DNA of 64,000 nt from Ameyamaea chiangmaiensis (GCF_025995235.1 NZ_BAPT01000040.1:124001-188000); one strand, 5' to 3'; counted from the first letter of the stretch, positions 17,340-26,203 are shown. Translations and numbers: made by a program. Notes: generated by a model not told the origin, from the sequence alone.

Positions 17340-17758
17340 GCGCGCTTACCCCGGAAGAGGCACGGGAACTCGCCGATCGTTTGCGCCTTGTGGCCCAGCC
17401 CCAACGCCTGATGATTATCGACGCGTTGCTGCAGGGCCCCCTTGCGGTCAGCGAGATCGAGGACCGCACACGGATCGGCCAGCCGACGCTGAGTCAGCAG
17501 ATCGGCGCCCTGCGGCGCGGCGGCGTCCTCGCGGCTCGTCGTCAGGCACGCGCGGTCATCTACAGCCTGTCCGATGAGCCCGAAGGGTTACGGATGCCTC
17601 TTCTGCTGGACGCGCTGCGCCGGGAGGCTGGTACGCTCCCGCCCGCGCCGTCGGATGCGGCGGCGTCGGACGGGGTGGGATCCGACGATCATGGCGTCGG
17701 GCGTCAGGGTGGGGCGCAGTTCGCGCGGGTTCTGCCGCGCGCGGGCACTGGCCCGTGA
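17336..17758 (+). CDS. ArsR family transcriptional regulator
   Basis: A 141-residue protein with an N-terminal ArsR winged helix: LVAQPQRLMIIDALL, then QPTLSQQIGALRRGGVL as the recognition helix region and a wing ending in VIYSL. The tail beyond residue 100 is low-complexity. Started at GTG 17336 it contains no cysteine, so neither a classical Cys metal site nor a thiol redox switch is present. The start overlaps the peroxiredoxin stop by four bases and has AAGGAT upstream. It probably controls the peroxiredoxin operon; the signal is unknown. It ends ten bases from the convergent antiporter gene. Confidence 0.85.
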   Translation: MSALTPEEARELADRLRLVAQPQRLMIIDALLQGPLAVSEIEDRTRIGQPTLSQQIGALRRGGVLAARRQARAVIYSLSDEPEGLRMPLLLDALRREAGTLPPAPSDAAASDGVGSDDHGVGRQGGAQFARVLPRAGTGP

Positions 17759-17768
17759 CGACGGCCGC

Positions 17769-19355
17769 CTACGCGCGCTCGGCGAGGGCGGTCAGTTCCT
17801 GAAGGTCGAGCTGGTATTCCAGCGCGCGTAAGACCTCGTCATGGATTCGGCCGCCGCGATGCAGGGACAGGATTTCGGACCGACCGGCCGCGATGATCGC
17901 CAGTACGGTTTCAAAATGATCGTTATGATCCTGCTGAACGGTATCGCGTTCCCGCAGATAGCGTTGCTCCGCCGTTTCGCGGTGGCGGTACTGTTCCAGC
18001 AGCCGAGGATGGACCACACGCCCGTCCGGGGCGGTGGCGCGTGCCTCGATCGCGCGGCGTTGCGCCGTCGCGACGCACAGCCGCGCCTCGTCCTCGGACA
18101 GAAGCGCGCGGCCGCCCGCGCCACCGGCGGACAGCTTTAGCGCCCTGATGACCAGCCCGAGAGTTGTGCCCTGACCCACGACGGTCGTCAGGATCAGCGC
18201 GAAGGTGCACAGCAAAACGAAACTGCGGCCCGGCATGTCCTCCGGCGTCGACAGTGCCACCGCCAGACTGACCACGCCGCGCATACCACACCAGCCGGTC
18301 ACCGTGGCCTCCGCCCACGCCCGTGGCGCCGTCGGACGGCCGGCGAGGCGGCGCGTCGTCCCCGACAGCACGACGGCGCCGTACACCCAGGCAAATCGGG
18401 CGAGGATAGCGGTGATCACGACGAACGCGACGCAAAGCGCAAGCTGTCCGGTCGAGGCAAACAGGCTCTCGCCACCATGGAGGATCGCGCGCAACGCCAG
18501 ACCGATGATGACGAAGATCATCGCCTCGAGCAGGAACGTGATGGTGCTCCAGAAGGCTTCGCCGCGCAGGCGTGTGGCCGCGCTGAACACATCGTGCTGA
18601 TACCAGCCAAAGAGCAGCCCCATCGTGACCGTGGCCATGACCCCGGACACGCCCACGCGCTCACCCACCACATACGCCACCCACGGCCCGAGCAGCGTCA
18701 GGCAGATCACCACCATCGAGTCTGAGACCCGGCGCAGGACCGTCAGCATGGCCCAGCCCATCGCCAACCCCAGCGCCACGCCTCCGGCCGACAGGACGGC
18801 GAACGACATCACCGCATGCAGGATGGAAAAACTGCCGGTCAGGAAAGCGGCGATCGCAACGCGATAGACCACGAGGCTGCTGGCGTCGTTCAGCAGGCTT
18901 TCGCCTTCGATCAGGGTGGACAGGCGTTCGGGCAGGTGGACACGCTCGAGAACGCTTTTGGCGGCCACCGCGTCGGGCGGCGCGAGAATGGCGCCCAGAG
19001 CGAAGCAGACGGCCCAGGGCAGGGATGGCACCAGCCAGTGCACCGCGACCCCGACGACCAGTGTGCAGAACAGGACCGCCCCGACCGCGAGTTGCAGGAT
19101 GCCCGACAGGTTGGCCCGGAACGACGGCCAGACGGTGAAATACGCGCCGGCCATCAAGAGGGGCGGCAAAAACACCACGAGCACGAGGTCCGGGTCGATC
19201 GTAAACACCGGGACGCCGGGCACCATCGCCAGCGCCAGACCGCCGCCGATGAATGCGACGGACGGCGGCAGGCGCATGCACCGTGCCAGAAGGGCCAGGA
19301 ACAGGATCACCGCGAAGATGACCAGAAACAGCTCAAAACGGGCGAGATCGGTCAT
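17769..19355 (-). CDS. Na+/H+ antiporter, CPA1 family (NhaP/YjcE-like)
   Basis: A 528-residue inner-membrane cation/proton antiporter. About twelve hydrophobic helices fill residues 1-400. The ion-binding APPDAVAA and the GESLLNDASSLV motif of CPA1 antiporters are both present, as is GWCGMRGVVSLA in a later helix. The remaining 120 residues are a hydrophilic, charged cytosolic tail with helix-forming heptads. ATG 19355 is preferred; an in-frame GTG lies three codons upstream. It is convergent with the ArsR gene and stands alone. It would regulate internal pH and sodium. Confidence 0.92.
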   Translation of the reverse strand: MTDLARFELFLVIFAVILFLALLARCMRLPPSVAFIGGGLALAMVPGVPVFTIDPDLVLVVFLPPLLMAGAYFTVWPSFRANLSGILQLAVGAVLFCTLVVGVAVHWLVPSLPWAVCFALGAILAPPDAVAAKSVLERVHLPERLSTLIEGESLLNDASSLVVYRVAIAAFLTGSFSILHAVMSFAVLSAGGVALGLAMGWAMLTVLRRVSDSMVVICLTLLGPWVAYVVGERVGVSGVMATVTMGLLFGWYQHDVFSAATRLRGEAFWSTITFLLEAMIFVIIGLALRAILHGGESLFASTGQLALCVAFVVITAILARFAWVYGAVVLSGTTRRLAGRPTAPRAWAEATVTGWCGMRGVVSLAVALSTPEDMPGRSFVLLCTFALILTTVVGQGTTLGLVIRALKLSAGGAGGRALLSEDEARLCVATAQRRAIEARATAPDGRVVHPRLLEQYRHRETAEQRYLRERDTVQQDHNDHFETVLAIIAAGRSEILSLHRGGRIHDEVLRALEYQLDLQELTALAERA

Positions 19356-19451
19356 ACTGGGCACTCTGCGAAAAAATATCCGTCAGAGTGGCAGGCCGGC
19401 GATCCGTCTGGCAAGCCGACGGCGTCCGATGTATGGCAGCGGAGCGAGAGA

Positions 19452-19470
19452 CGCCCGCGACGTGCGGGCG
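19452..19470 (-). terminator. Hairpin downstream of hpf
   Basis: The perfect inverted repeat CGCCCGC (19452-19458) / GCGGGCG (19464-19470) with a 5-base loop lies about 12 bases past the hpf stop on the minus strand. No long T run follows, so it is a weak terminator or a 3' end stabiliser. The rest of the gap before the antiporter start shows nothing else clear. Confidence 0.45.
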
Positions 19471-19482
19471 CCCTCCGCTCGA

Positions 19483-20112
19483 TCAGGCTTCCGCGGCCAG
19501 GTCGATCCAGCCGACATGGCCATCGGGGCGGCGATAGACCACGTTGGTCTGGCGGGTCGTCGGGTTGCGGAACATCAGGATCTGTTCGCCCGACAGATCG
19601 AGCCGCATGGCGGCTTCCCCTACGGTCAGCATCGCCACATTCTGCACCTGCTCGGCGATGATCGCGCTGGCGCCACCACCGGTCGATGTGTCAGTGGCAC
19701 TCAGGTCGCCGGCGCCCGTCTGGTCGAGCGCGTCCAGACCATCCGGGTCGGTGCCATTGGCGAAAATCCGCTCCCGCGCGCGCAGGATCGTCTGGGTTCG
19801 GCTACTGCTGCGGGAGCGCGCATTGTCGTTCAGTCGACGGCGATACCGGCGAAGGCGCTTGGCCATATGCTCGGCGGCGTCGTCGAATGCGCTGCTGGCG
19901 TCCGAGGCCTCGCCTTCGCCGCGCAGGACCAGTCCGGGTCCGGCATGGAGATTGATGTCGCACAGAAAGAAGGAACGGGCGCGGGAGAACGTCACCTGCG
20001 CATCAAGCGCCTGCCCGAAATACTTGCCCGCAATGGCGTCTAGGTTGGTGGCGACGCGCGTCTTGAGGGCGTCGGACAGATCGATCTGCTTGCCGGAAAC
20101 CTGAATGTCCAT
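19483..20112 (-). CDS. hpf: Ribosome hibernation promoting factor, long form
   Basis: A 209-residue protein that binds the small ribosomal subunit and dimerises ribosomes in stationary phase. Residues 1-100 form the RaiA/HPF domain (MDIQVSGKQIDL at the start, basic RLRRYRRRL segment at its end). The C-terminal 55 residues carry the dimerisation domain, recognisable by ILMFRNP...NVVYRRPDGHVGW, so this is a long HPF. A charged, Ala/Asp-rich linker joins them. AAGGAG lies nine bases before ATG 20112. It follows rpoN, the common proteobacterial order; the ptsN gene that often comes next is absent. Confidence 0.93.
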   Translation of the reverse strand: MDIQVSGKQIDLSDALKTRVATNLDAIAGKYFGQALDAQVTFSRARSFFLCDINLHAGPGLVLRGEGEASDASSAFDDAAEHMAKRLRRYRRRLNDNARSRSSSRTQTILRARERIFANGTDPDGLDALDQTGAGDLSATDTSTGGGASAIIAEQVQNVAMLTVGEAAMRLDLSGEQILMFRNPTTRQTNVVYRRPDGHVGWIDLAAEA

Positions 20113-20203
20113 GTCTGGCTGCTCCTTGCCGGACGCCGCGCCAGATGGCGAAGGCACGACGGACGGCCTCTTGCGGATTCCTCGGGTGAGGCGGAACAGA
20201 TCG

Positions 20204-21583
20204 TCAGCGGTGCTGAAGGCCCGCTTCCCTGTTCCGTCTGCGCTGAACTGAACCCGGTATGTTCAGCGCATCGCGGTATTTGGCCACGGTTCGGCGGGCG
20301 ATGTCCATCCCAAGTTTGCACAGCGCCTCGGCGATGTCGGCGTCCGACAGGATCGCGTCCGCGCGCTCGGCGTCGATCAGGCGCGCGATCGTGCGCCGCA
20401 CGGCCTCGGCACTATGGCTGGCATCCACCGTGCCCACGCTCTGGGTGAAGAAATACCGGAGTTCGAACGTCCCATGCGGCGTTGCGATGTATTTGCCGTT
20501 GCTCACGCGGCTGATGGTGCTCTCATGCAGTCCCTGGCTCTGTGCCAGTGTCCGCATGGTCAGTGGGACCAGTCCGCCGGGTCCGTGTTCGAGGAACCCG
20601 ATCTGGCGGCTCATGATGTCCTCGGCCACGTTCAGCATGGTCGTGCCGCGCTGCTCGAGTGCGCGGATCAGCCACGCGCCCTGACCCGCGTGACGACGCA
20701 GAAAGCGGCGGTCGTCGCCGGTGACGCGTCGCCCCGCCCGTGCACGCAGAGCGGCGTTGAGTGCGATGCGGGGAAGCACCCGGTCGTCGCGTTCCACGAC
20801 CCAGCGACCGCCCGGGCCGCGCGACACCATCAGTTCCGGCACGACCGCCGGGACACCCGCTTCGTCCACGCCCCGCCCGGGCGTGGGGTTCAGCGCGCGC
20901 ACCAGAGCGATCATGGTGACGACACGGCCGGGTGCCACGTCGCATGCACGCGCCAGGCGCCGGACGTCACGTCGCGCCACCAGCGGCAGATGATCGACCA
21001 GCCGCGTCATGGGTTCGTCGAGTTGCCCGCGCTCCTCAAGCTGGACGGCGAGGCATTCCCGCAGGTCGCGCGCGAACACGCCGACCGGGTCGAAACGCAT
21101 CATGTGCCGGCGCACGCTCTCCACAGCGTCCGCGCTCGTGCCGAGCGAGGACGCCATCGTGTCGGCCGGTATGTCGATCCGGCCCGTGGCGGACAGGGCC
21201 GCGATCAGGGCCTCGCCGATACGCTGCTCCGCGCGCGGCAGGCGCGACAGCCGTAGCTGGCTGGCCAGCCGGTGCAGAAGCCCGGGGCCGTCCGCCACGA
21301 CCGGGCGATGGCCCGATGCGGCCACCGGCAACGTCCGCGAACGCGGCGTTGGAAGGGGGGAGGGGTAAAGCTGTCGGATCGCGGCCCTGTCCGAGACCTG
21401 ATCCCGGGCGTGGGTCTCGTGGCCGTCCACGCGTTCCAGCAGCGGATTGCGTTCGAGTTCGCCTTCCACGAAGGCCGCGGCGTCAAGCGTGCTGAACTGC
21501 AGCAGCGCGATCGACTGACGCAACTGCGGCGTCAGGGCAAGTGTCTGCGCCTGTCTGAGCTGAAGCTTGGGCGCAAGTGTCAT
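20204..21583 (-). CDS. rpoN: RNA polymerase sigma-54 factor RpoN
   Basis: A 459-residue alternative sigma factor that recognises -24/-12 promoters and needs enhancer-binding activators. Region I is clear (LRQAQTLALTPQLRQSI with Gln- and Leu-rich segments), followed by an acidic linker, the core-binding region, a helix-turn-helix (ESTISRVSNGKY) and the RpoN box ARRTVAKYR near the C-terminus. ATG 21583 has AGGCGG upstream and starts the conserved region; the frame itself opens 15 codons earlier. It is 78 bases after lptB and followed by hpf, the usual lptB-rpoN-hpf order. Confidence 0.96.
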   Translation of the reverse strand: MTLAPKLQLRQAQTLALTPQLRQSIALLQFSTLDAAAFVEGELERNPLLERVDGHETHARDQVSDRAAIRQLYPSPLPTPRSRTLPVAASGHRPVVADGPGLLHRLASQLRLSRLPRAEQRIGEALIAALSATGRIDIPADTMASSLGTSADAVESVRRHMMRFDPVGVFARDLRECLAVQLEERGQLDEPMTRLVDHLPLVARRDVRRLARACDVAPGRVVTMIALVRALNPTPGRGVDEAGVPAVVPELMVSRGPGGRWVVERDDRVLPRIALNAALRARAGRRVTGDDRRFLRRHAGQGAWLIRALEQRGTTMLNVAEDIMSRQIGFLEHGPGGLVPLTMRTLAQSQGLHESTISRVSNGKYIATPHGTFELRYFFTQSVGTVDASHSAEAVRRTIARLIDAERADAILSDADIAEALCKLGMDIARRTVAKYRDALNIPGSVQRRRNREAGLQHR

Positions 21584-21661
21584 GGACTGGCCGCCTGCCA
21601 CCGAAACCGCCGGAACCGCTGTCAACACCCACGTCCGGACGCTAACGCCCGGACACGGATG

Positions 21662-22450
21662 TCAGAGCGAGAAATTCTCGCCCAGATAGACGCGGCGCAC
21701 ATCCTCATGGGCCACGATCTCGTCCGGCGTGCCTTCCATCAGGACCTGACCGCCGTGCATGATATAGGCACGGTCGATGACTTCCAGCGTCTCGCGTACG
21801 TTGTGATCTGTGATCAGCACGCCGATGCCCCGATCCTTCAGATGCGACACAAGATCGCGGATTTCACCCACCGCGATCGGGTCGATACCGGCCAGTGGTT
21901 CGTCGAGCAGGATGTAGTGCGGCTGGCTGGCCAGCGCGCGCGCGATTTCCAGCCGTCGACGCTCGCCACCCGACAGGGCAAGCGAGGGGGAGCGCCGCAA
22001 ATGCGTAATGCCGAATTCGCCCAGCAGGCCGTCCAGCATAGCCTCGCGTCGTTCGGGATCGGGCTCGACGACTTCCAGCGCGGCCAGAATGTTCTGTTCG
22101 ACGTTCAGGCCACGGAAGATGCTGGCTTCCTGCGGCAGATAGCCAATTCCCAGCCGCGCCCGCCGATACATCGGCAGTTGCGTGATGTTGGCGCCGTCCA
22201 GCGTGATCGTCCCCGTGTCCGGCTGGACGAGGCCCACGATCATGTAAAAGCTGGTCGTCTTGCCCGCGCCGTTCGGGCCCAGCAGGCCCACGGCCTCGCC
22301 GCGATGCACCTCCAGCGACACGTTCTGGACCACGGCGCGTTTCTTGTAAGTCTTGCCGATTCCGCGCGCATACAGCCCCTCGGGATGCGCCGGAGCGGGT
22401 GCGATCCCCGATGGCACCACGGCCTCGGTCATCACGGTATCGTCGTTCAT
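21662..22450 (-). CDS. lptB: LPS export ABC transporter ATP-binding protein LptB
   Basis: A 262-residue ATPase that powers lipopolysaccharide extraction from the inner membrane with LptFG. Walker A GPNGAGKTT, the signature LSGGERRR, Walker B YILLDEPLAGID and the switch ITDHN are all intact. An N-terminal tail of about 25 residues precedes the usual start of the domain. Its ATG shares an ATGA overlap with the lptA stop, so it is coupled to lptA. LptF and LptG, the membrane partners, are not in the window. Confidence 0.97.
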   Translation of the reverse strand: MNDDTVMTEAVVPSGIAPAPAHPEGLYARGIGKTYKKRAVVQNVSLEVHRGEAVGLLGPNGAGKTTSFYMIVGLVQPDTGTITLDGANITQLPMYRRARLGIGYLPQEASIFRGLNVEQNILAALEVVEPDPERREAMLDGLLGEFGITHLRRSPSLALSGGERRRLEIARALASQPHYILLDEPLAGIDPIAVGEIRDLVSHLKDRGIGVLITDHNVRETLEVIDRAYIMHGGQVLMEGTPDEIVAHEDVRRVYLGENFSL

Positions 22451-23475
22451 GGGGCGCCTCCCTGCTGGGCCGGGCCGGTCGGCGCGGGCTTGGAATTCGC
22501 CTCGTTCGGCACCACCAGTCCCTGAACACGCGTGCCCGGGTCCTGCGTCATGGTCGCCAGACCGGTGTGCATGTTCACGATCGCCGCCGAACCGTTAAGC
22601 TGGTTCGCGCCACGCGTGATCTTCACCCGTCCGACGATCCGGGCCATGCCGGTGTCGGGCACATAAACCCCCCGGTCGCCGGTCACCGTCTCGGTCTGCG
22701 TGCGGACCATGACATGGCCGAACGCGTTGACCTTTTCCAGCTTGGTCGACCCGTTGTTCAGCGGATCGCCCGTCTTGCTCGGGTCGGTGCCCACTGGCGG
22801 CGCGGGGTTGGTGGCGTTGGGCGTCGTGGTGTCCGACGGCTTGCTGTAGGCGACCAGAACGTCCGCGTTCACGCGTCGTCCGTCATTGGTGGTGACGGTG
22901 GCGTTCCCCCGCCCGATCGAGATGTGGGTCTGGGAGTGGTATTCCATCACGTCGCGCGCGGTCATCACGTCGTTGGGCGTCGTGACCTTCATGGCCGAGC
23001 CGGTCATCAGCAGCGTCGCCTGGTCCATGTCATAGACCGCCTTGTCGCCCCAGGCCTGGTCGGTGTCGGTAAAGATATGGACGTGCCCGATGGCCTGCAG
23101 ACGATAGATCTCGTTCGAGCCGGAATCGTCGCCGCCCATCACGTTGTCGCTGCCGCTCTTGGGTGCTGCGGGCGGTACGGGTGCCGGCGCGCCGGATGTG
23201 GCCTTCTTGCGATAGAACGCGATCAGCCGGTCGGCCGTGACGGTGACATTGCCGCGGATGGCCTGCGCGTGATCGTAGGCGGTGACGGTCTGGTCGTTCT
23301 GGTTCCAGTCGAAGCCGCCCAGCGAGCTGACCTGGATCTGGCCGCCGTGCGACAGGTCGATCCCCTCTGCCCGGGCGTGGCCGCCGCCGACAGGCAGCAG
23401 GGCTGACAGCAACGACGCAAGTGCCACCGTGCGAGGCGCCATGCGCCGTGGCGGGAATACCGGAATGCGGATCAT
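22447..23475 (-). CDS. lptA: LPS transport periplasmic bridge protein LptA, enlarged
   Basis: A 342-residue periplasmic protein of the LptA/OstA fold that carries lipopolysaccharide between LptC and LptD. A signal peptide ends near residue 36 (ALLPVGGGHARA). The beta-jellyroll repeats are visible in YDHAQAIRGNVTVTADRL and the later GNATVTTNDGRRVNADVLVAY. The chain is almost twice the length of E. coli LptA (about 185). Two Pro/Ser/Thr-rich inserts break the repeats, near residues 95-115 and 215-245, and a Pro-rich tail closes the protein. It overlaps lptC and lptB by ATGA on both sides. Confidence 0.92.
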   Translation of the reverse strand: MIRIPVFPPRRMAPRTVALASLLSALLPVGGGHARAEGIDLSHGGQIQVSSLGGFDWNQNDQTVTAYDHAQAIRGNVTVTADRLIAFYRKKATSGAPAPVPPAAPKSGSDNVMGGDDSGSNEIYRLQAIGHVHIFTDTDQAWGDKAVYDMDQATLLMTGSAMKVTTPNDVMTARDVMEYHSQTHISIGRGNATVTTNDGRRVNADVLVAYSKPSDTTTPNATNPAPPVGTDPSKTGDPLNNGSTKLEKVNAFGHVMVRTQTETVTGDRGVYVPDTGMARIVGRVKITRGANQLNGSAAIVNMHTGLATMTQDPGTRVQGLVVPNEANSKPAPTGPAQQGGAP

Positions 23476-24254
23476 GGCTGGGTGCCTGTCGAATGTGGCC
23501 CTGAAACGGTCGTCCCCGCGGGGGCCGAACGGGCCGACGCCGCACTCTTGTCGGCGCCCGAATCGTCATTGAGGATCAGGCGCCCCGGCCCCCGGAATTG
23601 CGCCAGTCCTTCGTGTTGCGCCAGGAACCACCCCTGCGCGTCGAGCACACCGAAGGGCCCTTCCGCATGCACCCAGGTGTCTGACGCGACGATCCCGCGT
23701 TTGAGGTCGATATCAGCGGTGGGGCCGTACATGATGATCCCGTCGTTTCGATAGAGCGTGACGTTGCCGGTCAGTTGCAGCGTCTGTGCGTGTTGCATGT
23801 ACACGCCTGTATCGCCCGTGACCATGACCCATCCACGCCCCGACAGCAGCGTGTCGGCCACGGGACGGACCAGATCGACCCGTTCGGGATCGACCTGCAC
23901 CGCGCTGTCCGCCGTAATCATGTAGGGTCGCTGGTGCGTATCGAGACCGCGATAGATCGCCCCGCTCATGTTGCCGCTGCGGATGCGCAGGCGCGCGGCC
24001 TGCGTCAGCGCGATGCGGTTCGAATTGATCAGGTGATCGATCTCTGGCCACACCGCGATCGACACCAGCAAGAGCAGCGCGCAGCCCGGCAGCACCCACT
24101 TCGCCCAGCGCAACAGCTGCCGCCGCCGGGCGAGCTCGGATTCGCCGGGGATGGCGCGGGTCGAGGCACGCGCCGCGCCAAGGGCCGCGCGCTGGCGCCG
24201 CACGTCGTCGTCGGAGCGCGCGAAGTCGGCCCGGTTGGGGGGGGGGGTCTTCAT
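23472..24254 (-). CDS. lptC: LPS export protein LptC
   Basis: A 260-residue bitopic inner-membrane protein that accepts lipopolysaccharide from LptBFG and passes it to LptA. A single transmembrane helix (WVLPGCALLLLVSIAVW) lies near residues 53-69, followed by a periplasmic LptC jellyroll with AQTLQLTGNVTLY. It is longer than E. coli LptC (191) because of a 50-residue basic cytoplasmic tail. The gene starts ATG AAG A and then a run of eleven C, giving Thr-Pro-Pro-Pro at codons 3-6; an alternative GTG start lies 17 codons in. The ATG overlaps the kdsD stop (ATGA), and the stop overlaps the lptA start. Confidence 0.93.
   Translation of the reverse strand: MKTPPPNRADFARSDDDVRRQRAALGAARASTRAIPGESELARRRQLLRWAKWVLPGCALLLLVSIAVWPEIDHLINSNRIALTQAARLRIRSGNMSGAIYRGLDTHQRPYMITADSAVQVDPERVDLVRPVADTLLSGRGWVMVTGDTGVYMQHAQTLQLTGNVTLYRNDGIIMYGPTADIDLKRGIVASDTWVHAEGPFGVLDAQGWFLAQHEGLAQFRGPGRLILNDDSGADKSAASARSAPAGTTVSGPHSTGTQP
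24237..24247. repeat. lptC: Eleven-base G/C homopolymer inside the start of lptC
   Basis: The plus strand shows eleven consecutive G, which is a C tract covering codons 3-6 of lptC. Tracts of this length are prone to replication slippage, so length changes here would shift the lptC frame. It may also be a sequencing-sensitive spot. Confidence 0.9.
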
Positions 24255-25294
24255 ACCACACCCGCCCGCAGCAGGTCGTGCACATGCAGAATGCCCAGTG
24301 GTCGCCGGTGTTCGTCCAGCACGAAGACGCTGGTGATCGGCTTGCGCCGCTCGTTCATGAAGCGCAGGGCCTCGGGTGCCAGAATGTCGGGACTGACGGT
24401 CAGCGGCCGCGGGTTCATCACGTCGGACGCCCGTGTGCTCGACAGGTCGCGATCCAGCGCGCCGCGCAGGTCGGCGTCGGTAATCAGGCCGATCAGCGCG
24501 CCATCGGCATCGACCACGCCCATGCAGCCGAACGCCTTGCGCGTCATTTCCAGTATGACGCCCGAGAGGGGCATGTCGGAGGCGCCCAGCGGCATCGCGT
24601 CCGCACCATGCATCAGGTCGCGCACGAGCCTGAGGGACGCGCCCAGCCGGCCGCCGGGATGAAAAGTGCCGAAATCGCGCGCGCTGAAACGCCGGCGTTC
24701 AAGCAGGACGATCGCCAGCGCATCGCCCAGCGCAAGCTGCATCAGGCACGACGTCGTGGGCGCCAGACCCATCGGGCACGCTTCGGGCGCGCCCGGCAGG
24801 CACAGGTGATGATCGGCGGTGGTGGCCAGGGTCGAATCAGGGCGCGACGTCATCGCCATCAGACACACGCCCTGACGCCGCGTATAGGCCACGATATCGG
24901 CCAGTTCCGTCGTCTCGCCGGACCGCGACAACGCCAGCACCACGTCGTGACGCTGGATCATGCCCAGATCCCCGTGCGAGGCCTCGGCCGGGTGGATGAA
25001 CAGCGATGGCGTGCCGGTCGACGCCATCGTCGACTGGATCTTGCGACCGATATGGCCCGACTTGCCGATGCCCGTGACCACGAGACGACCGCCGCCGCTG
25101 TCCACGCACATCGCGATTCGGTCCGTCACCGCCTCGAACGCGTCCCGCAGCCCCGACACATTCTTCGTCAGGGCATCGGTCAGCGCGTCGAGACCGGCGC
25201 GCTCGGTCGCCAGTGCGTCGAGCGCGCGCCCGACCGGGTCGGGGGAGGCCGGTCGTGGCCCGGCAAGCCGTCCTTCGGGAACGGTCTGGTTCAT
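24251..25294 (-). CDS. kdsD: Arabinose-5-phosphate isomerase KdsD (KpsF/GutQ family)
   Basis: A 347-residue cytoplasmic isomerase converting ribulose 5-phosphate to arabinose 5-phosphate, the first step to KDO. An SIS sugar-phosphate domain covers about residues 45-190 (GIGKSGHIGRKI, LSRSGETTE, HPGGRLGA at its end), followed by two CBS domains to the C-terminus. ATG 25294 follows AAAGGG by six bases and gives the usual family length; the frame stays open upstream without support. It overlaps lptC by ATGA, so KDO supply and lipopolysaccharide export are transcribed together. The kdsA, kdsB and waa genes are not in view. Confidence 0.95.
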   Translation of the reverse strand: MNQTVPEGRLAGPRPASPDPVGRALDALATERAGLDALTDALTKNVSGLRDAFEAVTDRIAMCVDSGGGRLVVTGIGKSGHIGRKIQSTMASTGTPSLFIHPAEASHGDLGMIQRHDVVLALSRSGETTELADIVAYTRRQGVCLMAMTSRPDSTLATTADHHLCLPGAPEACPMGLAPTTSCLMQLALGDALAIVLLERRRFSARDFGTFHPGGRLGASLRLVRDLMHGADAMPLGASDMPLSGVILEMTRKAFGCMGVVDADGALIGLITDADLRGALDRDLSSTRASDVMNPRPLTVSPDILAPEALRFMNERRKPITSVFVLDEHRRPLGILHVHDLLRAGVV

Positions 25295-25421
25295 GCGACC
25301 CTTTCTCTGCGCCTTCCCGTCCCCGGTCAATCGCCGACGGCGCCGTTGTCGGCGGTCACACGCCAGACACAGATGGGAACAGCGCGCCGTGACGTCCAGC
25401 GTGGTGTGGTCGGGAACGCCG

Positions 25422-26087
25422 TCAGGCGCGGTGCGAAAAGATATCGGGCTCTTCATACCCAAGAAGGTCGAGTTCCGCCCGCGCGGGCAGGAAGTCGTAG
25501 CACGCCTGCGCCAGCGCGCGTCGGCCCTCGCGTTCCAGAAGCGCCTCCAGCCGCGCCCACAGGGCATGCAAGTGCAGGACGTCGGAGGCGGCATAGGCCA
25601 TCTGTTCGGGCGTCAGCGTCGGGCTACCCCAGTCGGACGTCTGCTGCTGCTTGCTGAGGTCCACGCCGAGCAGATCGCGGCACAGGGCCGCCAGACCGTG
25701 CCGGTCGGTGAAGGTGCGCACCAGCCGCGCCGCGATCTTGGTGCAGATCACCGGCCGAACGGCGATCTTCAGCGCATGCTGGAGGATCGCCACGTCGAAC
25801 CGGGCGAAGTGCATCAGTTTCGTGACGGCCGGGTCGGCCATCATCGCCGTGAGATTGGGGCAGTCATAGCCCGTGCCGCCGAGGGACGTGGGCACGATCT
25901 GAACCAGATGGGCCGCGCCGTCGCCCGAGGACAACTGCACGAGGCAGAGCCGATCGCGGTGCGGGTTGAGGCCCATGGTCTCGGTGTCGACGGCCACGAC
26001 CGGCCCCAGCGACAGACCGTCGGGCAGATCGCCCTGATGCAGATGAATGGCACCGGCGGCAGCGGCGGTGTGGGTCGAAGCGGCCAT
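25422..26087 (-). CDS. RNase D-like 3'-5' exonuclease, single domain
   Basis: A 221-residue DEDDy-type ribonuclease. The four acidic catalytic residues and the tyrosine are visible: Asp34 and Glu36 (VAVDTETMGL), Asp98 (FARFDVAIL), Tyr165 and Asp169 (YAASDVLHL). It lacks the HRDC domains of E. coli RNase D, as is common in alphaproteobacteria. GAGGGAT lies five bases before ATG 26087, at the point where similarity begins. It would trim structured RNA, such as tRNA 3' ends; a tRNA-Leu gene lies just upstream on the same strand. Confidence 0.92.
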   Translation of the reverse strand: MAASTHTAAAAGAIHLHQGDLPDGLSLGPVVAVDTETMGLNPHRDRLCLVQLSSGDGAAHLVQIVPTSLGGTGYDCPNLTAMMADPAVTKLMHFARFDVAILQHALKIAVRPVICTKIAARLVRTFTDRHGLAALCRDLLGVDLSKQQQTSDWGSPTLTPEQMAYAASDVLHLHALWARLEALLEREGRRALAQACYDFLPARAELDLLGYEEPDIFSHRA

Positions 26088-26203
26088 GATATCCCTCGCG
26101 GCGGGGCGCCGGGACGGCGGCTGCTGGACCGGCACAAGCCGATGGACGCCCGGGGCCCGATGGCGGGCCGACCGGGCCCGGAAACGGAGGCTCAGAAACA
26201 CGG

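Noticed and set aside
25295..25594. N-terminal extension of kdsD
   Set aside because: The added 100 residues have shadow composition and overlap the RNase D-like gene; AAAGGG before ATG 25294 marks the start.
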